Assembly (NCBI GenBank): GCA_904502265.1
Contig: CAJGDT010000031.1
Coordinates: 1-11,957 of the forward strand
Direction: 5' to 3'
Source of the DNA: an uncultured Barnesiella sp.
Lineage (GTDB): Bacteria; Bacteroidota; Bacteroidia; Bacteroidales; Barnesiellaceae_A
DNA length: 11,957 nucleotides
Positions 1-7,069 of the stretch are shown here, in pieces. Position 1 is the stretch's first letter; each line of letters opens with the position of its first letter. The notes beneath the pieces are model-generated. The model was not told the origin of the DNA, made no database searches, and saw nothing but the letters and a program-made list of their open reading frames with translations. The position numbers were made by a program, and so were the translations under genes.

Positions 1-1472
1 TCAGTAGCCAAACGCAATGCCTCGAATTCGCTGGCAGCACGTTGGAAGTTGAGAGTGGGCAATTCGGGTTTGCACTCACCTGAGCATCCGCAACCGCAGT
101 TTTGTGCGGGTGCAATCTTCTCAGCGGCTTTCTCGTTGATGTTGGGATATTGGTTGCTACCCAAGAGAATCTCTTTGCGACGAGCTACATTGCCAAGACG
201 AGTTGCGCCGGCAGCGTTTACTTGCTCTTGGATGTAACCTGCTTTCAATGCAGCGTGGAAACCACCGCGCTCCTCGATATCGAGGAACAATTTCCATGCT
301 TGCTCAGCGATCGCTACTGTCAAGTTCTCGATGTAGTATGAACCTGCACCGGGGTCAGTGATTTTATCCAAGTGCGACTCTTCTTTGAGCAAGAGTTGTT
401 GGTTGCGTGCGATGCGCTCTGAGAATTCATCGGGAGTAGTGTATACCTTGTCGAAGGGAAGTGTTGTGATAGAATCAACACCACCAAGAGCAGCACTCAT
501 AGTTTCGGTTTGAGTACGCAACAAGTTTACGTGAGCATCGTAGATAGTTTGGTTGAACTCAGATGTAGTGGCGTGAGCCATCATCTTGCATGCGCAGTCG
601 CAAGCAGGATTGTATTGCTTCACGATTTGAGCCCACAACATGCGAGCTGCACGGAACTTAGCAAGCTCCATGAAGTAGTTAGATGAAATACCGAAGTTGA
701 ATTTCACACGGCAAGCTACCTCTTCTGCTTTGTAACCGGCATCGGTCATAGCTGCCATCCACTCGTTACCCCAAGCGAGAGCGTAACCGAGCTCTTGTGT
801 GATGTGACCACCGGCATTGTTGATAAGCAATGCATCAACGGCCAATACGCGATATTTCTTCAATTGAGCTGCAGCGGCCAACACTTCACCGGCCATAGCG
901 GCAACATTCTCAACGTCTTTACCTTTCTTGATGATACGTTTGTAGGGGTCGAAGTTGATTGAACCGCGCAATTCGGCGAGGTTGTAACCCTTGGCTGTAT
1001 AGTACTCAGTGAGGGCAGTAGCCAACTTAGCGGCATGGCGAATGCATGTCATAAAGTTGATTTCGATGCACTCAGCGTGGATGCCTTCGAGCAATGCTGC
1101 GAGGTTCTCAACACTGATTTGCTCACCTTGCAAGTGGAAGCCGAGCGAGTTTACGCCTTTCTCGAGGATGTCGAGGGCCTTCTCGTTTGCTGCTTTCACG
1201 TCTACAACATCGATGTCTTGACGAGTCATCCAGTCGTTGTCGGTGCGTGTACCACGAACATAGGGGAACTCACCGGGGAGAGAGTTGAGAGTCTTCAAGT
1301 TCTCAATGTCTTCCTCACGGTACATCGGTTTTACATCGAACCCTTCTGAGGTTCTCCATACGAGCTTTTTGTCAAAATCGGCTCCTTTCAAGTCTGCGAC
1401 CACTTTGTCTTTCCAATCCTGTGTGCTTACAGGAGGAAATAGGTCGAACAGTTTTTCTTTACTTTCTGCCAT
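1..1472 (-). CDS. mutA: Methylmalonyl-CoA mutase small subunit, C-terminus cut by window edge
   Basis: This is the non-catalytic (small, beta) partner of the B12-dependent methylmalonyl-CoA mutase, which interconverts succinyl-CoA and methylmalonyl-CoA in the succinate-propionate pathway of Bacteroidetes. Translation from the ATG at 1470-1472 gives an uninterrupted 490 codons beginning MAESKEKLFDLFPP. It includes the family-typical stretches WKDKVVADLKGADF near the N-terminus, LRGSINFDPY, YALAWGNEWM, GGVDSITTLPFD, TDPGAGSYYIE and, at the visible end, EFEALRLATE. These are TIM-barrel and linker segments of the mutase family. Family members of this type run a little over 600 residues, so roughly the last fifth is outside the window; the domain that would tell small from large subunit is not seen. 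The small-subunit call rests on sequence feel and on length to the linker. An odd cysteine cluster, CGCGCSGEC, occupies residues 459-467. The catalytic subunit mutB would be expected next, beyond position 1. Confidence 0.88.
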   Translation of the reverse strand, partial: MAESKEKLFDLFPPVSTQDWKDKVVADLKGADFDKKLVWRTSEGFDVKPMYREEDIENLKTLNSLPGEFPYVRGTRTDNDWMTRQDIDVVDVKAANEKALDILEKGVNSLGFHLQGEQISVENLAALLEGIHAECIEINFMTCIRHAAKLATALTEYYTAKGYNLAELRGSINFDPYKRIIKKGKDVENVAAMAGEVLAAAAQLKKYRVLAVDALLINNAGGHITQELGYALAWGNEWMAAMTDAGYKAEEVACRVKFNFGISSNYFMELAKFRAARMLWAQIVKQYNPACDCACKMMAHATTSEFNQTIYDAHVNLLRTQTETMSAALGGVDSITTLPFDKVYTTPDEFSERIARNQQLLLKEESHLDKITDPGAGSYYIENLTVAIAEQAWKLFLDIEERGGFHAALKAGYIQEQVNAAGATRLGNVARRKEILLGSNQYPNINEKAAEKIAPAQNCGCGCSGECKPELPTLNFQRAASEFEALRLAT

Positions 1473-1534
1473 AGTCTTTTATTGATTAAGTGTAGTTTAA
1501 GTGTTTCTCTTTACATGTTGTCACAAGTCGATTG

Positions 1535-1558
1535 TGTGGAGATTGGCATGACTCCACA
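1535..1558 (-). promoter_or_regulatory. Inverted repeat in the mutA leader
   Basis: TGTGGAG (1535-1541) and CTCCACA (1552-1558) form a perfect 7-base inverted repeat with a 10-base spacer. It lies 63-86 bases upstream of the mutA start codon, probably within the transcribed leader or just downstream of the promoter. It could be an operator for a regulator or a leader hairpin. There is no T-run after it on either strand, so it is not an intrinsic terminator. Function is inferred only from symmetry and position. Confidence 0.3.
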
Positions 1559-1696
1559 AATCGGTCGTAAAATTACGAAAAATTATCGAAACAATGTACA
1601 ATAATGCTCTATTATTTTATTTAATGTGTATTAAATAATTTAACGCATGTATTGGGCTTTTTTATACCCTTTTGTGTGTTTGCGGGTATATGCAAT

Positions 1697-1728
1697 GAGG
1701 CGAGGCAATATATCTACTGCCTCGCCTC
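1697..1728 (-). terminator. Hairpin after rimM, probable operon terminator
   Basis: GAGGCGAGGCA (1697-1707) and TGCCTCGCCTC (1718-1728) form a perfect 11-bp GC-rich stem with a 10-base loop, starting 19 bases beyond the rimM stop codon on the minus strand. No T-run follows immediately on the minus strand, so this is not a textbook intrinsic terminator. It may act with another factor or stabilise the 3' end of the mRNA. A weaker stem (TATACCC 1663-1669 with GGGTATA 1684-1690) lies just beyond it in the direction of transcription. Confidence 0.5.
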
Positions 1729-1747
1729 GTATGTTGTACGTGTATTG

Positions 1748-2269
1748 TTACATATCTAACAGTCCCTCGGGTAAATCCATATGGATGATGCGTTCTTCTT
1801 CGTCTATGGCGCGTACAAATGCCTCTTGAACAGGTATCAATAGTTCGTGTTCGTCGGGGGTTGTTACAACAAATAGTACGTTGATGGTGCTATCATCAAT
1901 GGCTGTTACTTCGCCCAATACTCCGTGTGTGATGTCGCTGATAGTGAATCCGATAAAGTAGTCGTCGGGGGTCTCTTCTTCGTCGTTTTCTATATAGTGA
2001 CACTTGGGGTAGAATACCTCCAAATTAGTGAATTCGCGAGCGGCCTCGTCGCTCTCTATATCTACCAGTTTTATGAGTGCTGTGGTACCGGTTTTGAAGC
2101 GATATTCTTCGATAAAAAATGGTACATAGATGTTGTCAATGCAACATACAATGTAGGGCGATTCGCCTCGGTCAAACACATCGTCACTAAAGGTGAAAGA
2201 GATTTCACCTCGCACTCCATGCGGTTTGTTAAATTGGCCTATTTTTATCAGTTCTTCACGGCGTATCAT
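1748..2269 (-). CDS. rimM: Ribosome maturation factor RimM
   Basis: RimM binds ribosomal protein S19 and helps mature the head of the 30S subunit in the cytoplasm. The 173-residue protein has the usual family length. The N-terminal RimM domain is marked by IGQFNKPHGVRGEISF at residues 11-26, matching the family pattern of a glycine-containing GxxxxPHGVxGE motif. The C-terminal half (from about residue 95, DDYFIGFTISD onward) fits the PRC-barrel domain, with the GEVTAIDD turn and the acidic IDEEERIIHMDLPEGLLDM ending typical of RimM. The ATG at 2267-2269 is the natural start, since the homologous region begins within a few residues. It follows murA by 10 bases, so the two are almost certainly cotranscribed. 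It is the last gene of its run, before the hairpin at 1697-1728. Confidence 0.95.
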   Translation of the reverse strand: MIRREELIKIGQFNKPHGVRGEISFTFSDDVFDRGESPYIVCCIDNIYVPFFIEEYRFKTGTTALIKLVDIESDEAAREFTNLEVFYPKCHYIENDEEETPDDYFIGFTISDITHGVLGEVTAIDDSTINVLFVVTTPDEHELLIPVQEAFVRAIDEEERIIHMDLPEGLLDM

Positions 2270-2279
2270 AGCATTATTA

Positions 2280-3584
2280 TTATAAACGTGTAATGCGTGC
2301 GCCTATAGCGTTGAGGCGACGGTCTATGTCTTGGTATCCGCGGTCTATTTGCTCGATATTATGTATGCGGCTTGTTCCTTCGGCGCTCATGGCGGCAATG
2401 AGCATGGCTACACCAGCACGAATGTCGGGCGATACCATGTCGGTAGCGCGTAGCGGATGACGTCGTTCTTGGCCAATAACCACAGCACGGTGAGGGTCGC
2501 AAAGGATGATTTGCGCTCCCATGTCAATGAGTTTGTCAACAAAGAATAGGCGACTCTCGAACATCTTTTGGTGAATGAGTACGCTACCCTTGGCTTGTGT
2601 GGCTACAATGAGAAATACACTGAGCAAATCGGGGGTAAGACCCGGCCATGGTGCATCGGCAAATGTCATGATAGAACCATCGAGGAAGGTGTCTATCTCG
2701 TAAATATCGTGTTCGGGTATGTGCAGGTCATCGCCATGTTGTTCTATGGTTATACCCAGTTTTCGGAAACTATCGGGGATGATACCTAAATTTTCTACCG
2801 AGGCATTTTTGATGGTAATATCGGAGCCTGTCATGGCGGCAAGGCCTATAAAAGAGCCCACCTCAATCATGTCGGGTAGTATGGTGTGTGTGCAACCATG
2901 CAGTGAACTTACGCCTTTGATGGTGAGGAGGTTTGAGCCAATGCCTTCAATGTGTGCACCCATGCTGTTGAGCATGCGCGATAGTTGTTGCAAGTAGGGC
3001 TCGCAGGCAGCATTGTATATGGTAGTAGTACCCTCGGCCATTACGGCAGCCATGAGTATGTTGGCGGTACCTGTTACCGAAGCCTCATCGAGGAGCATGT
3101 ATGTGCCTTTGAGTTGTTCGGCGCGTATCTCATAAACCGACTTTTCGGCATCGATAGAGAGTGTTGCGCCCAACTTTTGTATACCGATAAAGTGAGTGTC
3201 AAGACGACGACGGCCTATTTTGTCGCCACCGGGTTTGGGCATACGAGCATATCCAAAGCGTGCTACCAAAGGACCCAGCATCATTACCGAGCCACGCAAG
3301 GCTGTGCATTTGGTCAAAAAGTCTTCGCTTTGCAGATACTGCATATTGAGGTTTGATGCACAGAATGTGTAGGTGTCGAGCGAGTCACGACTAACCTCTA
3401 CACCCATATCACGCAACAACTGTATGAGATTGTTGATGTCGCGTATGTCGGGTATATTCTTTACGGTCACGGGTTCGGCGGTGAGTAACGTGGCGCAAAT
3501 AATTTGCAATGCCTCATTCTTGGCGCCTTGTGGGGTGAGATCTCCGTGCAAGCGATGTCCGCCTTCTACGATAAATGATGCCAT
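2280..3584 (-). CDS. murA: UDP-N-acetylglucosamine 1-carboxyvinyltransferase MurA, Asp-type active site
   Basis: MurA transfers enolpyruvate from phosphoenolpyruvate to UDP-GlcNAc, the first committed cytoplasmic step of peptidoglycan synthesis. The 434-residue protein aligns by eye over the full EPSP-synthase-like fold. It has GAKNEAL with the substrate-binding Lys22-Asn23 pair, the active-site loop PGGDKIGRRRLD at residues 118-129, GLTPDLLS with Asp319, which should match the E. coli catalytic-base Asp305, and DIRAGVAML with Arg389 near the C-terminus. The usual active-site Cys (Cys115 in E. coli) is Asp121 here, encoded by 3222-3224. In family knowledge this Cys-to-Asp state keeps activity but removes the residue that fosfomycin alkylates, so intrinsic fosfomycin resistance is expected. 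The ATG start gives the normal N-terminus (MASFIVEGG). It sits 10 bases before rimM and 35 bases after the DUF4290 gene. Confidence 0.97.
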   Translation of the reverse strand: MASFIVEGGHRLHGDLTPQGAKNEALQIICATLLTAEPVTVKNIPDIRDINNLIQLLRDMGVEVSRDSLDTYTFCASNLNMQYLQSEDFLTKCTALRGSVMMLGPLVARFGYARMPKPGGDKIGRRRLDTHFIGIQKLGATLSIDAEKSVYEIRAEQLKGTYMLLDEASVTGTANILMAAVMAEGTTTIYNAACEPYLQQLSRMLNSMGAHIEGIGSNLLTIKGVSSLHGCTHTILPDMIEVGSFIGLAAMTGSDITIKNASVENLGIIPDSFRKLGITIEQHGDDLHIPEHDIYEIDTFLDGSIMTFADAPWPGLTPDLLSVFLIVATQAKGSVLIHQKMFESRLFFVDKLIDMGAQIILCDPHRAVVIGQERRHPLRATDMVSPDIRAGVAMLIAAMSAEGTSRIHNIEQIDRGYQDIDRRLNAIGARITRL

Positions 3585-3619
3585 GTTGTATGGTGTGTTA
3601 TAGGAAATTTTTCCCTCGG

Positions 3620-4228
3620 TTATTTCTTCTTTTTCTTTTTGTTGTTATTGTTGTTCTGCTTGCCTTGTTGCTGGTTGCCTTCTCTAAGGTCTTTGGCTCG
3701 CATCAACGGGGTGTCGATATGGATGGTGCCATGCGTATAGTCACGTATGTCTTGCCATATCTTCTCGTCCTCGACATTGTCTTTGTTCCAGGTGAGGTAC
3801 GAGCGTTTCATATAGTTGGCCAACAAATCTACCAGTGTGTCACGCTCTTCGCCCTCGGGCATCTCTTGCGCCTTCTTGAGCATATCTTCGGCAAATTTTC
3901 CGTAGTGACGCAACTTGATGTTGGAATTGTTGTAGGGAATGCGCTCGGGCAGGGTCTCGAGGCTCTCCTTGCGTACAATTTCGCAGGGGTAGTCTATGTC
4001 GAGCTTAAAATTGGACATGATGGCCAGATGATCCCAAAGTTTGTGCTTAAAGTCGTCTATTTCGCGCAAATGGGGCACAAGGCTACTCATGATATTTACA
4101 ATGGTATATGCGCAACGGGTACGTTCCTCACGGTCTTCAATGGTAAGACAGTGATCTACCATTTGCTGTACGTTGCGACCATACTCGGGTAGTAGTAGCT
4201 GTTTCTGTTGTGAATTATATTCAAGCAT
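3620..4228 (-). CDS. DUF4290 family protein, function unknown
   Basis: This 202-residue protein matches my memory of the DUF4290 family, which is conserved in Bacteroidetes, often next to murA and rimM, and has no assigned function. The sequence is mostly helical and charged, with recognisable stretches LPEYGRNVQQMVDHC near the N-terminus, MSSLVPHLREIDDFKHKLWDHL in the middle and RIPYNNSNIKLRHYG. No signal peptide, membrane segment or catalytic motif is visible. The C-terminal tail is low complexity: Gln/Asn-rich from about residue 184 and ending in six consecutive lysines (codons at about 3623-3676). Such a basic tail could bind nucleic acid or ribosomes, but that is a guess. It starts 6 bases after the tsaB stop and precedes murA by 35 bases, so it is very probably cotranscribed with both. 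Confidence 0.85.
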   Translation of the reverse strand: MLEYNSQQKQLLLPEYGRNVQQMVDHCLTIEDREERTRCAYTIVNIMSSLVPHLREIDDFKHKLWDHLAIMSNFKLDIDYPCEIVRKESLETLPERIPYNNSNIKLRHYGKFAEDMLKKAQEMPEGEERDTLVDLLANYMKRSYLTWNKDNVEDEKIWQDIRDYTHGTIHIDTPLMRAKDLREGNQQQGKQNNNNNKKKKKK

Positions 4229-4234
4229 ATATTC

Positions 4235-4927
4235 TTATAAAACTTTATTCTTGGGGGTTGTGGCCACGAACTCTTTTAGGTAGAAAGGTTCGTAGTATGC
4301 TACATCGCTGAATTGTTGTCGCACGAAGGCTCTCTCGGCCAAAGCTAACATGCCGGTGGCCAAAGGATATACACCATCAACGAAAATGGCATTGGGATGG
4401 TTTATAACCTCGCGACATTTTGCTGCACCATTACCGCAGAATATTACCTTGCGCTGTGACAATACCTCGGCAAATGTGTTCTCGTCGACAATATAAGCAC
4501 CCACGGGCATCACAGCTTCGAGGCTTTCGTTGTATACGGCAGCATATACTTCCATGCGACGAGCGTCTATCATGGGGCATATCAATGCATCCTCTTCAAT
4601 ATCAACGCGGAACATGGCGGTGCAACATAGCAATTCGAGGGTGCTGACAGCAATTAATGGTAGGTTGAGACCGAAGCACAAACCTTTGGCTTCCGATACA
4701 CCTATGCGCAAGCCGGTGTATGATCCGGGGCCGCCACTCACGGCTACAGCGTGTAGTTCTATGTTGTTTTCGCGTGCATGTTTTAGGCACTCCTCGACAT
4801 ATCCACCTAATAGGGAGGCGTGTGATGGACCGTCAAAGTTTTGACGATGAAATTTCACCACTCCATCGCTCGATAAAGCTACCGAGCATACTTCGGTCGA
4901 GGTTTCTATATGAATTATATTGGGCAT
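4235..4927 (-). CDS. tsaB: tRNA threonylcarbamoyladenosine biosynthesis protein TsaB
   Basis: TsaB (YeaZ) is the non-catalytic partner of TsaD in the complex that installs N6-threonylcarbamoyladenosine at position 37 of ANN-decoding tRNAs. The 230-residue protein has the ASKHA-fold N-terminus MPNIIHIETSTEVCSVAL and the family signature VSGGPGSYTGLRIGVSEAKG (from about residue 73). I start at the ATG at 4925-4927. A longer reading frame from a TTG at 4955-4957 would add ten residues, but that codon overlaps the predicted -7 box (4955-4962), so transcription would begin inside the extension. The catalytic partner tsaD is not in this window. It is the first gene of the leftward run that continues into the DUF4290 gene after 6 bases. 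Confidence 0.95.
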   Translation of the reverse strand: MPNIIHIETSTEVCSVALSSDGVVKFHRQNFDGPSHASLLGGYVEECLKHARENNIELHAVAVSGGPGSYTGLRIGVSEAKGLCFGLNLPLIAVSTLELLCCTAMFRVDIEEDALICPMIDARRMEVYAAVYNESLEAVMPVGAYIVDENTFAEVLSQRKVIFCGNGAAKCREVINHPNAIFVDGVYPLATGMLALAERAFVRQQFSDVAYYEPFYLKEFVATTPKNKVL

Positions 4928-4954
4928 ATAAAGGCTATTTGATATAATGATGCA

Positions 4955-4962
4955 CAAAAATA
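4955..4962 (-). promoter_or_regulatory. Predicted -7 box of the tsaB run
   Basis: On the minus strand the sequence is TATTTTTG, a perfect match to the Bacteroidetes -7 element TAnnTTTG, 27 bases upstream of the tsaB ATG. Transcription would start near 4948-4950, giving a leader of about 20 bases. No TTTG appears at the ideal -33 spacing, so the call rests on the -7 box and on its position ahead of a gene run. Confidence 0.55.
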
Positions 4963-5006
4963 ACTCTTTTTTTGCAATTTATGGGCAGTTTAAGCGCGAA
5001 ATAAAT

Positions 5007-5014
5007 TAAATTTG
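5007..5014 (+). promoter_or_regulatory. Predicted -7 box of the yicC run
   Basis: TAAATTTG is a perfect match to TAnnTTTG, 20 bases upstream of the yicC ATG, predicting a leader of roughly 15 bases. The expected -33 TTTG is not at 19-21 bases. Together with the oppositely directed box at 4955-4962 this makes a compact divergent promoter region with only 44 bases between the two -7 elements. Confidence 0.55.
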
Positions 5015-5034
5015 CAGAAACATTTCAAAAGACT

Positions 5035-5907
5035 ATGATACAATCGATGACAGGATTTGGCAAAGGTATTGCCGAATTGCCCAATAAAAAAATTATTGTA
5101 GAGATTAAGTCGCTCAATAGTAAGCAACTTGATCTCTCTACCCGTATACCTTCACTCTATAGGGAGAAAGAGATGGAAATTCGCGCCGAAGTGGCTCGCC
5201 GATTGGAGCGCGGTAAAGTTGATCTTAGTATTCGCACCGAAAATATTGCCGCTGAGGGCTCCTCTCGCATCAATGTAGGTGTGCTCAAAGGATATCACGA
5301 CCAAATTGTAGGTGCTGCTGCCGAGGCCGGTATAGATACTCCGCAAGATTGGTTCTCGGTTTTGATGCGCATGCCCGACATAATGACTACCGAAAGTGCT
5401 GAATTGCATGAGGACGAGGCTTCGGTCTTGATGAAGGCTGTTGATGCGGCTCTCAATCAGATTGAGGAGTTTCGCATGCACGAAGGCAAGGGTTTGCAAG
5501 AGATGTTTACTCGCAAGATAGAGAATATTGCAACACTACTCAAGGAGGTGGAGCAATATGAACAAGAACGCATCGACAAGATTAAGGGTCGCATTGTGGA
5601 AGGATTGTCGAAAATCAAAGAAATTGATTATGACAAGAATCGTCTTGAGCAAGAGATGATTTACTATATAGAGAAGCTTGATATCAACGAGGAGAAACAT
5701 CGCTTGGCCGACCATCTTCGTTATTTCTTGGAGACTATGGATAATGGTCGCGGTCAAGGTAAAAAGATGGGTTTCATAGCACAAGAGATGGGACGTGAGA
5801 TAAATACGTTGGGTTCAAAATCGAACCATGCCGAGATGCAACGCATCGTTGTGCGCATGAAAGACGAGTTGGAGCAAATCAAGGAGCAAGTGCTCAATAT
5901 TATGTAA
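5035..5907 (+). CDS. yicC: YicC family endoribonuclease
   Basis: YicC-family proteins are endoribonucleases; the E. coli member cleaves RNA hairpins and takes part in decay of the small RNA RyhB. The 290-residue length is typical. The N-terminal signature MIQSMTGFGKG is intact. The C-terminal DUF1732 region shows GREINTLGSKSNHAEMQ near residues 259-275 followed by the helical ending QIKEQVLNIM. The central part (residues about 165-215) is a long charged helical segment (KEVEQYEQERIDKIKGRI), consistent with the toroidal hexamer known for the family. Start ATG at 5035 lies 20 bases after a perfect -7 box. It precedes gmk by 12 bases; the yicC-gmk pairing is widespread in bacteria. Confidence 0.95.
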   Translation: MIQSMTGFGKGIAELPNKKIIVEIKSLNSKQLDLSTRIPSLYREKEMEIRAEVARRLERGKVDLSIRTENIAAEGSSRINVGVLKGYHDQIVGAAAEAGIDTPQDWFSVLMRMPDIMTTESAELHEDEASVLMKAVDAALNQIEEFRMHEGKGLQEMFTRKIENIATLLKEVEQYEQERIDKIKGRIVEGLSKIKEIDYDKNRLEQEMIYYIEKLDINEEKHRLADHLRYFLETMDNGRGQGKKMGFIAQEMGREINTLGSKSNHAEMQRIVVRMKDELEQIKEQVLNIM

Positions 5908-5919
5908 TACTGCGATAGG

Positions 5920-6489
5920 ATGAATAGAGGAAAACTTATCATATTTTCGGCACCTTCGGGCTCGGGTAAATCTACGCTTATCAACTACTTGATGCAGCAA
6001 GGCTTGCCTTTTTCGTTTTCGGTATCGGCTACAAGTCGTGCGCCACGTGGTACTGAGCAACATGGCAAGGAGTATTATTTCTTGACCGAGGAGGAGTTTC
6101 GTACTCGCATTGCTGCCGACGAATTCTTGGAGTATGAGGAGGTATATCCCGGCAAGTTCTATGGTACACTCAAAAGTGAAGTAGAGCGATTGCGCAATGC
6201 CGGACGTCATGTGTTGTTTGATGTCGATGTCGTAGGTGGTGTCAATATCAAACGTTTCTATGGCGATGAAGCTATGTCGGTATTTATTCAACCCCCTTCG
6301 GTTGAGGTGTTGCGCGAGCGTCTGATAGGTCGTGCTACCGATGCACCGGAGGTAATTGCCACTCGTGTCGCTAAGGCGGAGCAGGAGTTGACTTATGCTC
6401 CTCAATTTGACCACGTTGTGGTAAACGATGTGCTTGAGGTGGCACAGCGTGACGTGATGGCTTTGGTTACCGCATTTATTAACGATTGA
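5920..6489 (+). CDS. gmk: Guanylate kinase
   Basis: Guanylate kinase phosphorylates GMP (and dGMP) with ATP to form GDP, an essential step of guanine nucleotide synthesis and recycling of cyclic GMP species. The 189-residue protein has the P-loop APSGSGKST at residues 11-19, the GMP-binding region SVSATSRAPRGTEQHGKEYYFL (about residues 34-55) with the conserved Ser/Arg/Glu/Tyr positions, FLEYEEVYPGKFYGT, and the lid arginines around RERLIGR. The ATG at 5920 is preceded by a GGA, a modest ribosome-binding site. It lies between yicC (12-base gap) and nadD (1-base gap), so translation of nadD is probably coupled to it. Confidence 0.97.
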   Translation: MNRGKLIIFSAPSGSGKSTLINYLMQQGLPFSFSVSATSRAPRGTEQHGKEYYFLTEEEFRTRIAADEFLEYEEVYPGKFYGTLKSEVERLRNAGRHVLFDVDVVGGVNIKRFYGDEAMSVFIQPPSVEVLRERLIGRATDAPEVIATRVAKAEQELTYAPQFDHVVVNDVLEVAQRDVMALVTAFIND

Positions 6490-6490
6490 T

Positions 6491-7069
6491 ATGCGCATAG
6501 GTATATTCTCGGGATCTTTCAACCCTATACACATGGGGCATCTTATGCTGGCAAGTTACTATGTTGAGTATGGTGCTTTTGACGAGGTGTGGATGCTTGT
6601 ATCGCCTCATAATCCGTTGCGTACGCGCGTGTCGGTGAACGACGATCACCACCGCTGTGCTATGGTTGAGTTGGCCTTGCAAGATGTGCCGGGTGTGAAG
6701 TTTTGTGATATAGAGTTTTCATTACCGCAACCTTCATACACCATTAATACCCTCGATGCCTTGCACGAGCGTTATCCTGAGCATGACTTTTCGCTTATTA
6801 TAGGAGCCGATAATTGGCTTATATTCGATCGTTGGTATCAGCCCGAACGCATCATTAACGACTATCGTGTGTGTATATATCCTCGCAGAGGGTATGATGT
6901 CGATGTTGCCACCTTGCCCGAGCGAGTTAGTTATGTTGAAGCTCCGCTTGTGGAATTGTCGTCGACATGGGTGCGACAGGCTGTGGCTGAGGGTCGAAAC
7001 TTGACAGCCTTCTTGCCGCGTGGTGTATATAACTATATAATAGAGAATAATTTATATCAAACGATATGA
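6491..7069 (+). CDS. nadD: Nicotinate-nucleotide adenylyltransferase
   Basis: NadD adenylates nicotinate mononucleotide to deamido-NAD in cytoplasmic NAD synthesis. The 192-residue protein is of normal length and shows the nucleotidyltransferase T/HxGH site as HMGH (residues 14-17) inside GSFNPIHMGHL, the GADNW segment at 105-109 that contacts substrate, and SSTWVR at 157-162, equivalent to the ISSTxIR motif. Its ATG lies one base after the gmk stop codon. Its stop codon overlaps the start of the next gene in ATGATGA, a sign of coupled translation in one mRNA. Confidence 0.96.
   Translation: MRIGIFSGSFNPIHMGHLMLASYYVEYGAFDEVWMLVSPHNPLRTRVSVNDDHHRCAMVELALQDVPGVKFCDIEFSLPQPSYTINTLDALHERYPEHDFSLIIGADNWLIFDRWYQPERIINDYRVCIYPRRGYDVDVATLPERVSYVEAPLVELSSTWVRQAVAEGRNLTAFLPRGVYNYIIENNLYQTI

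Larger units (their letters stand above)
1473..1747. other. Intergenic leader between rimM and mutA
   Basis: This AT-rich gap must hold the mutA promoter on the minus strand. Two 7-of-8 matches to the Bacteroidetes -7 element (TAATTTTT and TAATTTTA, minus strand, around 1570-1587) are present, but neither has a TTTG box at the expected 19-21 bases, so I do not assign the promoter. I see no cobalamin riboswitch: the conserved GCCACTG box and its surrounding stems are absent. A 13-base AT palindrome sits at about 1631-1643. No convincing gene is present. Confidence 0.5.

Noticed and set aside
1631..1643. AT-only palindrome in the mutA leader
   Set aside because: It is short and in AT-rich sequence where such symmetry is common. 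No regulator is suggested by it.
1473..1747. Possible cobalamin riboswitch ahead of a B12-dependent enzyme gene
   Set aside because: The conserved B12-box sequence and its stems are not present. Only a 7-base inverted repeat is seen, and mutases of this kind are not usual riboswitch targets.
4928..4957. Ten-residue N-terminal extension of TsaB from a TTG codon
   Set aside because: The TTG overlaps a perfect -7 box, and the TsaB family N-terminus begins exactly at the ATG at 4925-4927.
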